Assembly (NCBI RefSeq): GCF_030066895.1
Contig: NZ_JASJAV010000002.1
Location: 62,001 to 126,000 of the forward strand
DNA from: Breoghania sp.
Lineage (GTDB): Bacteria; Pseudomonadota; Alphaproteobacteria; Rhizobiales; Stappiaceae
Length of the DNA stretch: 64,000 nucleotides
Reading direction: 5' to 3'
Of the stretch, positions 46,888 through 56,682 are shown piece by piece. Positions within the stretch are counted from its first letter, which is position 1. The number at the start of each line of letters is the position of its first letter. Below the pieces are notes generated by a model. The model did not search any database, had not been told where the DNA came from, and worked only from the letters and a program-made list of their open reading frames with translations. The position numbers and the translations under genes are program-made.

Positions 46888-48062
46888 ATGAGTGCAGCAA
46901 TTGTCGGTTGATCGCATCTGCCCTTCGGCAGGCTTTCCGAGGAGACGGTGGAAAGCCTGCTCGTCAAGGCCGCGAACGACGCGTTGGCGGATGCGGGGAT
47001 CGAGGCGGGCGATGTCGAAGAGATCGTGCTCGGTCATTTCAACGCGGGCTTCTCCGCCCAGGATTTCACCGCCGCGCTGGTGCTGCAGGGCCAATCCGGC
47101 GCTGCGCTTCAAGCCAGCCAATCGGGTCTCGGGTCGAAAACGCCTGCGCGACCGGCTCCGCCACCGTCCATCAGGGCGTGCGGGCGGTCAATTTCGGGGC
47201 TGTACGCTTCGTCCTCGTCGTCGGCGTAGAGCAGATGACCACCACGCCGGGGCCTAAGATTGGCAAGAACCTTCTGAAGGCCTCCTATCTGGCGGAGGAG
47301 GGTGATATCCCGGCCGGTTTTGCCGGTGTCTTCGGCAAGATCGCCAGCGCCTATTTCCAGAAATACGGCGATCAGTCGGATGCGCTGGCGGCGATCGCGG
47401 CGAAGAACCACAAGAACGGCGTGAAGAACCCTTACGCGCAGATGCGCAAGGATCTGGGCTACGATTTCTGCCGGGCGGAAAGCGACAAGAACCCGATCGT
47501 CGCCAGTCCGCTGAAGCGTACCGACTGCTCGCTCGTGTCGGACGGTGCGGCCGCGCTGGTTCTCACCAACACCGAGACGGCGCTCGGCATGAAGAAGGCC
47601 GTCGCCTTCCGCTCCACCGCGCATGCGCAGGATTTCCTGCCCCTGTCGAAGCGCGACATCCTGAAGTTCGAAGGTTGCACGACCGCCTGGGACCGCGCCC
47701 TGAAAGCGGCCGGGATCACGCTCGACGATCTCTCCTTCGTGGAAACGCATGACTGCTTCACCATCGCGGAACTGATCGAATACGAGGCAATGGGACTGGC
47801 GCCGGAAGGCCAGGGCGCGTGCAGCCCTTGAGAGGGGTGGACGACGCCGGACGGCAAGCTTCTGGTCAACGTTTCCGGCGGGCTGAAGGCCAAGGGGCAC
47901 CCGATCGGTGCGACGGGCGTGTCGATGCACGCCATCACCGCCATGCAACTGGCGGGCGAAGCGGGCGACATGCAGCTTCCCAACGCGGAGATCGGCGGCA
48001 TCTTCAACATGGGCGGCGCGGCGGTCGCCAATTACGTTTCGGTGCTGCAGGCGTTGAAGTAG
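46888..48062 (+). pseudogene. Acetyl-CoA acetyltransferase/SCP2-type thiolase, TGA plus frameshifts
   Basis: Thiolase-fold enzyme of the large acetyl-CoA acetyltransferase subgroup. Motifs: VLGHFNAGFSAQDFTAALVL, VENACATGSATVHQGVRAV with the nucleophilic Cys, VLVVGVEQMTTTPGP, LKRTDCSLVSDGAAALVLT, VETHDCFTIAELIEYEAMGL, and SGGLKAKGHPIGATGVS with the second catalytic His. Lesions: TGA 46909-46911 (AIVG*SHLPFG, expected Trp) at codon 8, a frameshift near 47085, a 7-base tandem duplication at about 47124-47137 (CGGGTCTCGGGTC) that shifts frame just before the catalytic Cys, and a frameshift near 47830. Stop TAG 48060-48062. A fatty-acid or steroid-like side-chain role is typical of the subgroup. 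Confidence 0.88.
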
Positions 48063-48103
48063 CGTAAGACATCCCTCCGCATGTCGGGTCTTCAAAAGAA
48101 AAC

Positions 48104-48125
48104 GCCCGCCGGTTTCCCGGCGGGC
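48104..48125 (-). terminator. Intrinsic terminator of the secreted hydrolase gene
   Basis: Perfect 9-base stem GCCCGCCGG/CCGGCGGGC with a four-base loop. Read on the minus strand it is followed by a T-rich run (complement of AAAAGAAAA at 48094-48102). It lies between the converging thiolase and hydrolase genes. Confidence 0.8.
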
Positions 48126-48152
48126 GCTCGATGATCGTGAGGCTTCCGGCGG

Positions 48153-50091
48153 TTACTTGAGGCCGAGGGAATCGGCGTCACGCTCCGCATATTTCAGCGT
48201 CGTGGCGACGTCTTCCTTCAGCATCAGCCGGTCGTTGACCAGATCTTCCGCCGCAGCCTTGACCTTGGCCAGGTAGTCGGCCTTGTCCGCATAATGCTCG
48301 GCGAGCGACTTGCGGCTGTCAGTCTTGGTGGCTTCGGCCGGGAACGGGATGAAGGTGCCGTTCGTGGTGTAGAGCTCACCGGCGGAATAGCCCTTCGCAC
48401 GCGGGTTCCAGCCCTCATAGGTGCCAAGCGGCACGGCCAGACGCGACTGGATCACGCCGCCCTGCGGGTTGTCGTCGGCATCGACCGTCGGAACCGGTTC
48501 CGGATAGGTCTCGCCGCGGGCCGGCGGCTGGGTCGAATAATCCATCACCTGAAGCACGTTGTACTTCGGCGCCAGCGGCTTGCCCTCGATCTTGGGATAG
48601 ACCTGATCGGCCAGAGGCGTCAGGGTGCCGTCGGTCAGGTTTGGATAGCGGCTGGCCGGAGGTTCGGTCCCGTCGGCGACCCAGGCCTTCATGTCGGTGA
48701 AGAGAGCGCGCAGGATCGGCGTGGCGCTCAGCGGATCATTCGGATAAACAGTCTGCGTCTTCTCGGCCGGGGTCGCACTCCAGTTCGCGAAATGCTGGGT
48801 TCCGGTGATGAAGTAGAGGCGCACGTTATCCGGCATGGTCAGTGCCGTCTTGCCGTCCGGAGAGGTCGACAGAAGATAGGCCTGCGCCTGCTAGAACTCC
48901 GTGGAGCTGTCCGACTGCATGATCTTCGGGCAGGTTTTGGTCGAGAGGCAATTCTGCAGAATGCCGCCGGTCTTGCCCGAAATCGGATCAGTCATATTCA
49001 CATAGGTGAAGGGGAACTGATCGTTCGGATAGTTGTGATCCTCGTGCTAACGGGAATAGCGACCGGGCTGCGCAAAGGCGAAGTTGGTGAACGTCTTGCG
49101 GGAGCCTGCGATGTGCGCCGTCACGTCGTCGAAGACGCGATGACCGCCCTCGTCCGCGTTGAAGCCTTGATAGACGAGGTCGCGCATCATGCGGCCGGAC
49201 TGGGAGATACCCATGCCGACGGTGTACTTGATGCCGCTCAGCGGGTTGGTCGCCTCATGGCCGGGGGTTCCCACGCAGGAACGACACCACGTCGCGGATG
49301 CCCGCCATGCCGAGTCCTGCGGGAACCGGATTCTTGACCTGATAAATGAACTCGTAGATCGCGCCGTTGGACATTCCCTCCGGACGGGTGATCTCGATTT
49401 CAGTGGGGCTAACATACTTGAAGCTCAGGCCCTTCGGCGTCGTCTGCTCGCCGGTCTCGTTGTTGCGGACGGTCAGCGTCGCCTTGGAAACGTCAAGGCT
49501 TGCGGCCGGGTAGCTGAGCTTGAGCGTGCCGATCTTGCCCGGCTTGTCGAAGATGGCCTGCTCGCGCGACGTGGCGGTAACACCCTCTTCGACGGGCAGG
49601 TTGATGTTCATCAACTTGTTCGGCAGGCCCGGCTGCCAGCCGTTCCACACCAGCGTGTCGCCGTGCTTCAGCAGGAAGCCGTCACCGGCGTCCTCGGGCT
49701 TGGAGGGAATGCCCGCCGCACTCGCATCGTCGAGCAGCTTGAAGCTCAGGTTACGACCGCGGTTTACCACTTCGTAGAATAGGAAGGGAGAGCGCTTAGC
49801 CTCGTCCGTGGGGCGAAGGATGGACACTTCCGTTGAGAAGACGACGTCGCCGTTTTTGTCTTTCGGCGCTTTGTCCAGCCCAACGATCACTGCATTCTCT
49901 GGGGCCTTGGGGTCTACGGCGATGGTCGCAAGAGCGTCGATGCACTCATACGTTACCGACACACCGTAGGATGTACCGTCAAAGACAGGCGTCGAGGACT
50001 CGATCTTGAAATCCACAACGCGTGCCATCGCCGTGCTTGAAAGCAGCGACGCTGCGACCAAGCCTGCCGCCAGGGCAATGGAATTTGTCAT
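48153..50091 (-). pseudogene. Secreted alpha/beta-hydrolase-domain protein, two TAG and one frameshift
   Basis: About 645 residues with a signal peptide (SIALAAGLVAASLLSSTAMA). The N-terminal region is beta-rich (VVDFKIESSTPVFDGTSYG, FLFYEVVNRGRNLSFKLL, HGDTLVWNGWQPGLP). The hydrolase part has a nucleophile elbow in YTVGMGISQSGRMMRDLVYQG and a late region VRLYFITGTQHFANW. Lesions: frameshift near 49265, TAG 49047-49049 (RYSR*HEDHN, expected Gln), TAG 48891-48893 (STEF*QAQAY, expected Trp). The ATG at 50091 is well supported by the signal peptide. The substrate is unknown; relatives are usually annotated only as alpha/beta hydrolase domain-containing. Confidence 0.75.
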
Positions 50092-50375
50092 GTTTTCACC
50101 TAATCACGATAGTCTAGGCTCCGATTTTGGGGACCTTCCCGGTCGGGTTATCAACTGGTCCGATTTTACGATTACCGGTTGTGCCGTTACGTGCCCCGAT
50201 CACATGACTGAACGTTCCGTGTACGGTTTTATGGCGCTCTCGCGACGCACTGCCGCAGGCGAGAAAAGAGGTATAAAACACTGAGAGATGAGGGCCTGAT
50301 CGCCTGTTTCTGAAAATGAGAATCAATCCACGCAATGGGCTGTCGGCCTGCATCGAAAATTGCCGTTGCGGGCCT

Positions 50376-51001
50376 TCAAAAAGATTTGGTAACGGATTGA
50401 TTTAGATAAAAAAGCTGAGGGTTTCTCCCCATAAGGGCCTGGGTCAACATCAGCAGTTTGGCGTCGAGGATCTCGCCCGCCTCGAGCATTTTTCTGAGGC
50501 GCCCGACAGGCCATTCCAGCACCTCGATTTCCTCGTTTTCCTCCGCCAGTCCGCCGCCGTCCGCGACCCGATCGGCAGGGCAATAGGGGCCAGGTAGAGG
50601 GAGATCTTTTCCGTAGAGAAACCTGGAGAAGTATAGACTTGCTCAACTTTTTCCAAGGTCACAAGTCGCGTGCCGATTTCCTCCATCGCCTCGCGGTGAA
50701 CGGCGTGTTCTGCGTCCTCTCCCTCATCGATCAGTCCGGCGCAGGCCTCCACGAGGCGGGCGTCGTCGCCGTTCAGGTGAACGGGAACGCGAACCTGACG
50801 GGTCAGCAGGATGGTGCCGCGCTCCGGATCATAGGGAAGCACGGAGATGGCCGAGCCGTGATCATGAACGATCCGCTCCACCCGCGTACGGCCGCCCGCA
50901 TCCTGTTGCGACGAACCGGATTTGGAAAGCACCAGCCGCTCGGTTCTGACGCGCGGTGTATCGACCAACGTCTCACGGTCCTCGATGCGGATATCTGACA
51001 T
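50376..51001 (-). pseudogene. NUDIX hydrolase (NudK/ADP-ribose pyrophosphatase-like), frameshifted
   Basis: Hydrolyses nucleoside diphosphate-linked sugars. The Nudix box GLIDEGEDAEHAVHREAMEEIG is complete; before it stand SAISVLPYDPERGTILLTRQVRVPV and DARLVEACA. After VEQVYTSPGFSTEKISLYLAPI the frame shifts at about 50578; the correct frame has LAEENEEIEVLEWPVGRLRK and GEILDAKLLMLTQALMG and stops at 50376-50378. The catalytic site is upstream of the shift, so a truncated enzyme with residual activity is conceivable. ATG 51001. It follows the cys operon in the same direction. Confidence 0.85.
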
Positions 51002-51152
51002 GATCGGCTCCTCTTCGTTCGGCCGTATTGGACGAGCGTCGGGAGGACCGGTCACGCGGCGCGGGAATGAGACGCAGGCGGGACCGCCGATTTTCTGTGT
51101 CGGGGCTCCAATGGTGGAGCAATCGCGCGGCCGCAGCCGTTGCGATATCGCC

Positions 51153-51663
51153 TCACGCCGGGCGACGCAGCCGCGGGCGGATGCTGGCCGGCATTTCCGT
51201 CGCCCGACCCACCGGTTGGTAATAGAGCTCGACCTCCGGAATGCGTCCGGCCGCAAGGTCCGCGCGCGTCGGCGCGTGACTGACCATGAAGGCATCGATC
51301 CCGCAACGTCGCATCAAGGCGATCTGATCGATCAGCACGTCGCCGACGGCACGGATCTCGCCTTCATAGCCCGGGTCCTCGCGCAGGATACGCGCGGTGG
51401 AATAGCCGTGCCCGTCGGCGAATTTCGGAAAGGAAACGGCAAAGGCCACGATATGGGCGAGATCGTGCGCAACGGTGCGCACATCCTCGCCCGCTTCCAC
51501 CAGTACGCCGACCGGGGCATTGCGTTCGCGCAAGGTCTCCCGCTCGGCCTGCCAGCGCGAAAGCGGTACGAAAACCGCGTCCTCGGAGGGAAGGGGAAGC
51601 CTCCTCGTCGAGGAAGCGCCACGCATCGGCCTGAAACCGGCCGTCCTTGAAGATGTCGTTCAT
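51153..51663 (-). pseudogene. DUF934 protein of the sulfite-reductase operon, frameshifted
   Basis: DUF934 proteins always travel with cysI/cysH in alpha- and betaproteobacteria, but their function is not settled. The start MNDIFKDGRFQADAWRFLDEE is followed by a frameshift at about 51600, after which PSEDAVFVPLSRWQAERETL, LAHIVAFAVSFPKFADGHGYSTARILRE and VGDVLIDQIALMRRCGIDAF are typical. The ATG at 51663 lies 19 bases after the cysH stop. Confidence 0.85.
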
Positions 51664-51681
51664 ATCTTCGCTCGTTACACC

Positions 51682-52443
51682 CTAGATCCCGCTGCCGTCG
51701 ATTTCGCGCCCGTGCGTGGGCAGATGAATGCCGCATTCGATCTTTTCCGCGCCGCGCCAGCGCCCCGCGCGCGGGTCTTCGCCCGGTGCGACCTTGTCCG
51801 TGCACGGCATGCAGCCGATGGACGGATAGCCCTGCGCCACCATCGGGTGCGGCGGCAGGTCGTGCTGTTCGGCATACTCCTTCAGTTGAGCGACCGACCA
51901 GTTGGCCAGCGGATTGAGCTTGATACGGCCTTCGGCGACCTCGAAAACGTCGAGATCCGCCCGGCCGGAACTCTGGAAGCGCTTGCGCCCGGTGATCCAG
52001 GCGTCGAACCCTTCCAGCGCGCGTTCCAGCGGAAGCACCTTGCGGATGTGGCAGCAGGCATCCGTATCCCGCAGCCACAGCGAGCCTTGAGGATCGGCGG
52101 TCGCCAGATCGTCCGCATAGGGAAGGATGGTGCGCACGCCGGTCAGGCCGAAGCGCCCGATCAGCGCCTCGCGATAGCGCAGGGTCTCTCCGAAGAGCTT
52201 CTGCGTATCGACGAAGAGCACCGGCGCACCCCGGTCCACCTGCGTCAGCAGATGCAGCAGCACCGAGGATTCCGCTCCGAAGGAGGAGACGAGCGCGATC
52301 TTGCCCGGGTAGAGCCGGTTCAGGGCGATATCGAGAATTTCGGGCGTATCGAGCCCTTCTTACTGGGCGTTTAGTGCCCGGGCTTCCGCCCTCAGTGCGT
52401 TTTCGGGATCGAGTGCGAGAGCGGTCGCGTTATGCCGTGCCAT
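51682..52443 (-). pseudogene. cysH: Adenylyl-sulfate reductase CysH, in-frame TAA
   Basis: Reduces APS (or PAPS) to sulfite. [4Fe-4S]-type motifs are visible: DTDACCHIRKVLPL and SIGCMPCTDKV give the CC...CxxC set of APS reductases, and AEKIECGIHLP is the catalytic Cys tail. The N-terminus MARHNATALALDPENALRAE is followed by TAA at 52360-52362 (LNAQ*EGLDTPE) at codon 28, then IALVSSFGAESSVLLHLL. Everything after that is open. ATG 52443 overlaps the cysI stop by 14 bases. Confidence 0.9.
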
Positions 52444-54087
52444 AGAGCGCCTCCTTGAAGGGTGCGTCCCCGACCCTGCGATAGGCCGCGAGGAAGGTTT
52501 CGTTGTCGTTGGCGCGAAGCTTCAGGTAGGTCTCGACCACGGTTTCCACCGCATCGAGATCTTGTCTCCGTCGAAGCCGCGCCTGACGATGGAGCCGATG
52601 GAGGCGTTCTCGTCGACCGAACTGCCCAGCGTGAGCTGGTAGAGTTCCTGGCCCTTTTTCTCCACGCCGAGAATGCCGATATGGTCCACATGGTGGTGGC
52701 CGCAGGCATTGATGCAGCTGGAGATCTTGATCTTCAGATCGCCGATTGCGTGCTGGCGCTCACCACCGCCGAAACTGCTGGAGATCTCCTGCACGATCGG
52801 GATAGATCGGGCATTGGCGAGCGCGCAATAATCGAGGTCGGGGCAGGCGATGATGTCGGTGATCAGCCCCTGATTGCCGTCCGCCAGATCGGCGTCGACC
52901 AGTGCGTCGTAGATCTTGTCGAGATCGTCGAGCCGCACATGCGGCAGGATCAGGTTCTGCTCGTGGCTGACCCGCAATTCATCGAAGCCGAAGGTCTCCG
53001 CGATATCCGCGACCGCCTCCATCTGCTCCGCGCTCGCATCCCCCGGCACGCCGCCGATGGGCTTCAGTGAGATCGTCACCGAGGCGTGGCCGGGGGCCTT
53101 GTGCTGATGCACGTTGTGCCGGACTCAGGTATCGAAGGCCGGATTGTCCGCGCGCTTGGCGACAAGTCGGGAACTGGTCGCAGGCGCGTCCGCGAAGGTG
53201 GGCGGCGTGAAATAGCTTTCGATCCGGCGTACTTCCTCGTCTGGCAGCTTGAGCAAGCAGTGGCGGATCTTCTTGAATTTTGCCTTGATATCGCCACGCA
53301 ACGTCTCGATGCCGGTCTTGTGCACCAGGATCTTGATGCGCGCCTTGTACTTGTTGTCGCGATGCCCGTAGCGGTTGTAGACGCGCAGGATCGCTTCCGA
53401 GTAGGCGAGCAGATCCTCCTCGGGCAGGAACTCGCGCACCAGCTTGGTGATCATCGGCGTGCGGCCCTGACCGCCGCCCACATAAACCTTGAAGCCGATC
53501 TCGCCCGCCTCGTTCCGCACGATCTGTATGCTGATATCGTGCACCTGGATGGCTGCGCGATCATGCGGCGTGCCGGTGATGGCGAGCTTGAACTTGCGTG
53601 GCAGGAAGGTGAATTCCGGATGCAGCGACGATCATTGCTGGATGATCTCGGCATAGGGGCGCGGATGGGCGATCTCGTCGGCCGCCGCTCCCGCCAGATG
53701 GTCGGCGGTGGTGTTGCGGATGCAATTGCCCGAGGTCTGGATCGCATGCATCTCCACCTTCGCCAGATCCGTCAGGATCGCCGGAATGTCGGAGAGCTTG
53801 GGCCAGTTGAACTGGATGTTCTGGCGTGTGGTGAAATGGCCGTAGCCGTGATCGTAGATCCGCGCGATATGGGTGAGCATCCGCATCTGGCCCGAATTCA
53901 ACGTGCCGTAGGGTACGCAGACGCGCAGCATGTAGGCGTGGAGCTGCAGATAGATGCCGTTCATCAGCCTCAGCGGCTTGAACTGCTCCTCGTTCAGATC
54001 TCCGGCGAGACGGCGGCGGACCTGATTGGAAAACTGCGCGATGCGTTGATCCACGAATTCCTAATCGAATTCATCGTAGCGGTACAC
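52430..54087 (-). pseudogene. cysI: Sulfite reductase hemoprotein CysI, three stops and a frameshift
   Basis: Six-electron reduction of sulfite to sulfide with siroheme and [4Fe-4S]. Visible: LRLMNGIYLQLHAYMLRVCV, YGHFTTRQNIQFNWP, HAIQTSGNCIRNTTADHLAG, VYVGGGQGRTPM, VSHEQNLILPHVRLDDLD and the cluster motif KISSCINACGHHH. Stops: TAG 54061-54063 (DEFD*EFVDQR), TGA 53632-53634 (EIIQQ*SSLHP, expected Trp), TGA 53125-53127 (AFDT*VRHNVHQH, expected Trp). A frameshift at about 52562 precedes the C-terminal VETVVETYLKLR and EALYGTA. GTG 54087 start. Central gene of a wholly decayed operon. Confidence 0.92.
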
Positions 54088-54147
54088 GGGGCATACTTCT
54101 GACGTTGCAACACGAGAGCAACGGATTTCAATGGGGTGAGGCGCGGA

Positions 54148-54455
54148 TCAGGCCACGTCGGAAGCCTTGATTGCCTGCTTGCCGAGATTTGTTCGGAATG
54201 TTGGCCCGGTGGCGCGGATGCGTTCGCGAAGCCGGACCGGCACGATGCGGGCGCCCTCGCGGGTGACGTCGATCGTGTCGACGTCGATGACCTCGTTGGC
54301 CGCAACGGACCGGGCGGCAGCGGCTTCCACGGATGCCGGATCCTCAAGAACCCGGGTGCCGTCGATGCGCGTCACCCAGGCATCGTTTGCGCCGAGCCAA
54401 ACCAAGTCGCCGTCGGAGAGGCGATTGGCAGTGACGATCTGCAGATGGGCTTCAT
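54148..54455 (-). pseudogene. DUF2849 protein between cysG and cysI, frameshifted near its start
   Basis: Short conserved partner of alphaproteobacterial sulfite reductase loci. ATG 54455 begins MKPI; the family stretch LQIVTANRLSDGDLVWLGAN is in another frame, so there is a one-base shift within the first five codons. The rest, VTRIDGTRVLEDPASVEAAA and VIDVDTIDVTREG, runs to the stop at 54148-54150. GTG/ATG reinitiation in the second frame would lose part of the domain. Function unknown. Confidence 0.75.
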
Positions 54456-54468
54456 GATCGGGCGTCCT

Positions 54469-55923
54469 TCACGCGGCGTCGAAACGGGATTGGGGGAGGG
54501 CGGTCGTCTCGGTGACGGGCGGTTCGGAACGCTCAAGCGCGGCGTGGGCCACGGCCTTGCTGATGACGATGAGGACGGGACCGGGTGTCTCGGTTCGCGC
54601 TGAAAACCCGTCGAGATCGCTCAAAAGTCCGGCAAAGATCCGTTCCTCGCGCCGGGCGGCATTCTAGATCGCCATCACGGGCGTATCGTCATCAAGCCCC
54701 GCCTCGCGCAGACGATCCGCGACCCGTCCGGCAACCGTGCGGCCCATGTAGACGGCAACGGTCGATCCGCTCAGCGCCAGACCGGCCCAGTCGGGCAATG
54801 TCTCGCTATCCTTGTCGTGACAGGTTGCAAACACCAGGCTGGAGGTGAGGCCGCGCAGCGTCAGCGGGATTTCGGCCGAAGCAGCCGCCGCAAAGGCCGC
54901 GGTCACCCCCGGCACGATCTCGTAGGGCACGTTTGCCGCGCGCAGAGCCGCGATTTCCTCGCCTGCGCGTCCAAAAATCATCGGGTCGCCGGATTTCAAC
55001 CGTACCACGCGCAGGCCCTTGCCGGCTTCTTCAGCCAGGATCTCGTTGATCCGGTCCTGGCTGACGGAATGCGCGTCCTTGGCCTTGCCGACCGATATGC
55101 GGTGCGCATCGCGTCTGCCCATGGCGACGACCGCATCCGGCACCCAACCGGTCATGGACGATGACATCGGCCTCCTGTAGCAGGCGCTGGGCGCGCAATG
55201 TCAGCAGATCCTCCGGCACCGGGCCCTGCACCGATCAGCCAGACGAACCCGCTCTCGTCCGCCGCGCCGTTGACGAGGCGCTGAGCAGCGCTGCGGGCCT
55301 CATCAAGGCGTCCCGCATAGGTCGCCTGCGCCACAGGACCGGATAAGAACGTCGCCCACAGGCGACAGCGCGCCTCGGCGGAAGGCACAAACCGCGAAAC
55401 GGTGTCGCGAAAGTTTTCCGCAAGCCGCGCAAGGCTCCCCGTCTTGCGCGGCAGCAGTGCCTCAGATGTGACGGGCAAGGACCGGACCGACGCCGGTGGA
55501 TGTGATCGCCACCGCCACGGGCGCCCGGTTGACGAGTGCACCTGTGTAGAAATCGCAGAGTTCCGGTCGGTCGACGGCATTGACGGGAATGCGCATCCCG
55601 CGCGCTGTCTCTACCACTGCACGGTCGAGGGTTTCGTCCTTGCGCGCGGAAAAGACGAGCGCAGCGTCGGTGAGGAGCTCCAGCGAGAACGCCACCGCCA
55701 GATGCTTTGCGCCCGTACGCTCGACGGCGCGCGCGAGTTCCGACGACAGGGCTGGGGCAATGACGACGATACGTCGTTGGTCTCACCGACGAGGCGCACC
55801 TTCGCTGCCGCCTCATCGCCTCCGCCACGACAACGACGCGCTGATCCGCGACCTTGTGGAAGGTTAGGAAGACGTTGGGCGTCGCTCTCGGGCGCTTTCG
55901 ATAGTGGTGTTGTTCCGGCTCAT
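54469..55923 (-). pseudogene. cysG: Siroheme synthase CysG, TAG plus several frameshifts
   Basis: Trifunctional enzyme making siroheme for CysI. N-terminal precorrin-2 dehydrogenase/ferrochelatase pieces, in changing frames: VFLTFHKVADQRVVVV, DEAAAKVRLVGETN, VVIAPALSSELARAVERTGA, NAVDRPELCDFYTGALVNRAP, and the domain end LLPRKTGSLARLAENFRD. C-terminal SUMT: GFVWLIGAGPG, EDLLTLRAQRLLQEADVIVHDRL, RLKSGDPMIFGRAGEEIAAL, VPYEIVPGVTAAFAAAA, GLTSSLVFATCHDKD. TAG 54664-54666 (PVMAI*NAARREE, expected Glu) and shifts near 55840, 55800, 55465, 55215 and 55150 are visible or likely. ATG 55923. First gene of the cys operon. Confidence 0.88.
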
Positions 55924-56069
55924 GGGTCACTCCGCACAAAACGCGTCGATCTTTCCCAAAGGGTAGGGGGCATGGCGCCGGAATGCGGGGCATAGGGTTT
56001 CAAGCCGAATTGGAAAGGTAAAAAAGATTTCCGGTTTCAGGCCGAAGCTGAGACCAGGGCAAAGGTTAA

Positions 56070-56151
56070 GGGCAAAAGGGCAAAAGGGCAAAAGGGCAAA
56101 AGGGCAAAAGGGCAAAAGGGCAAAAGGGCAAAAGGGCAAAAGGGCAAAAGG
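56070..56151. repeat. Octanucleotide tandem repeat (GGGCAAAA)n, about 10 copies
   Basis: About 82 bases made of ten uninterrupted copies of GGGCAAAA, with a degenerate GGGCAAAGG just before it at about 56058 and a GGGGAGGG edge after it. It lies 146 bases upstream of the cysG start and 81 bases upstream of the modE start, in their divergent promoter region. Four or more GGG runs spaced by five bases on the plus strand could fold as a G-quadruplex. The unit length (8) makes copy-number change likely by replication slippage. Confidence 0.95.
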
Positions 56152-56232
56152 GGAGGGCGTCGCACTTGTGTCCCGGTCTCTTGGCAAATATGTCCCCTTG
56201 ACCCCTTTCGCCCCCCAGCCGACGCTTGAGCC

Positions 56233-56643
56233 ATGAGCGATTATCCCCAATCCCGCCTCCGTATCGTCCTCGCCCCCGATGTCGCTTTCGGGCCCGGCAA
56301 GGCCGATCTTCTGGAGGGCATTCACGAGACCGGCTCCATCCGCGCGGCCGGAAACCGGTTGTCCATGAGCTACAAGCGCGCCTGGAACCTCGTCGGCGAA
56401 CTCAACCGCATTTTTCGCGAACCGCTGGTGGAAACGGCGAAGGGCGGAGCCAAGGGCGGCGGGGCGCGGCTGACGGAAACCGGTCAGGTCGTGCTCGCTC
56501 ATTTCCGAGCCGTCGAGGCTGCCTTCACCAAGGCCGCCTCCAGAGACGTTGCCGCGCTGCAAGCTCTGGTGGCGCCGGGTGCGGCTACACCGCACACGGG
56601 TGATGAGAAATCAACTCTTGAGGAGACGGAAAGGTATGTATAG
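56233..56643 (+). CDS. modE: ModE-type molybdate-responsive regulator, DNA-binding domain only
   Basis: 136 residues with the ModE N-terminal winged helix: RLRIVLAPDVAFGPGKADLLEGIHETGSIRAAG, RLSMSYKRAWNLVGELN, FREPLVETAKGGAKGGGARLTETGQ. The two C-terminal TOBE (molybdate-binding) repeats of E. coli ModE are absent, as in many alphaproteobacterial one-domain forms. ATG 56233 fits. It is 39 bases before modA, with a strong palindrome in the gap, so it probably controls modABC. Undamaged. Confidence 0.88.
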   Translation: MSDYPQSRLRIVLAPDVAFGPGKADLLEGIHETGSIRAAGNRLSMSYKRAWNLVGELNRIFREPLVETAKGGAKGGGARLTETGQVVLAHFRAVEAAFTKAASRDVAALQALVAPGAATPHTGDEKSTLEETERYV

Positions 56644-56645
56644 GG

Positions 56646-56673
56646 TTCGATATGTCCGCTCGTACATATCGAA
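56646..56673. promoter_or_regulatory. ModE-like operator upstream of modA
   Basis: Perfect inverted repeat TTCGATATGT (56646-56655) and ACATATCGAA (56664-56673) with an 8-base spacer, ending 9 bases before the modA start. It is similar in layout to the ModE box (TCG-TATAT half sites). It overlaps the ribosome-site region, so binding would block modA expression. Confidence 0.7.
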
Positions 56674-56682
56674 GGATTTGAC

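Noticed and set aside
56058..56151. CRISPR array
   Set aside because: Units are contiguous 8-base copies without spacers.
56037..56234. Minus-strand open frame encoding repeated LLPFCPFA
   Set aside because: It is simply the translation of the octamer repeat, which stays open in all frames; no start or conserved ends.
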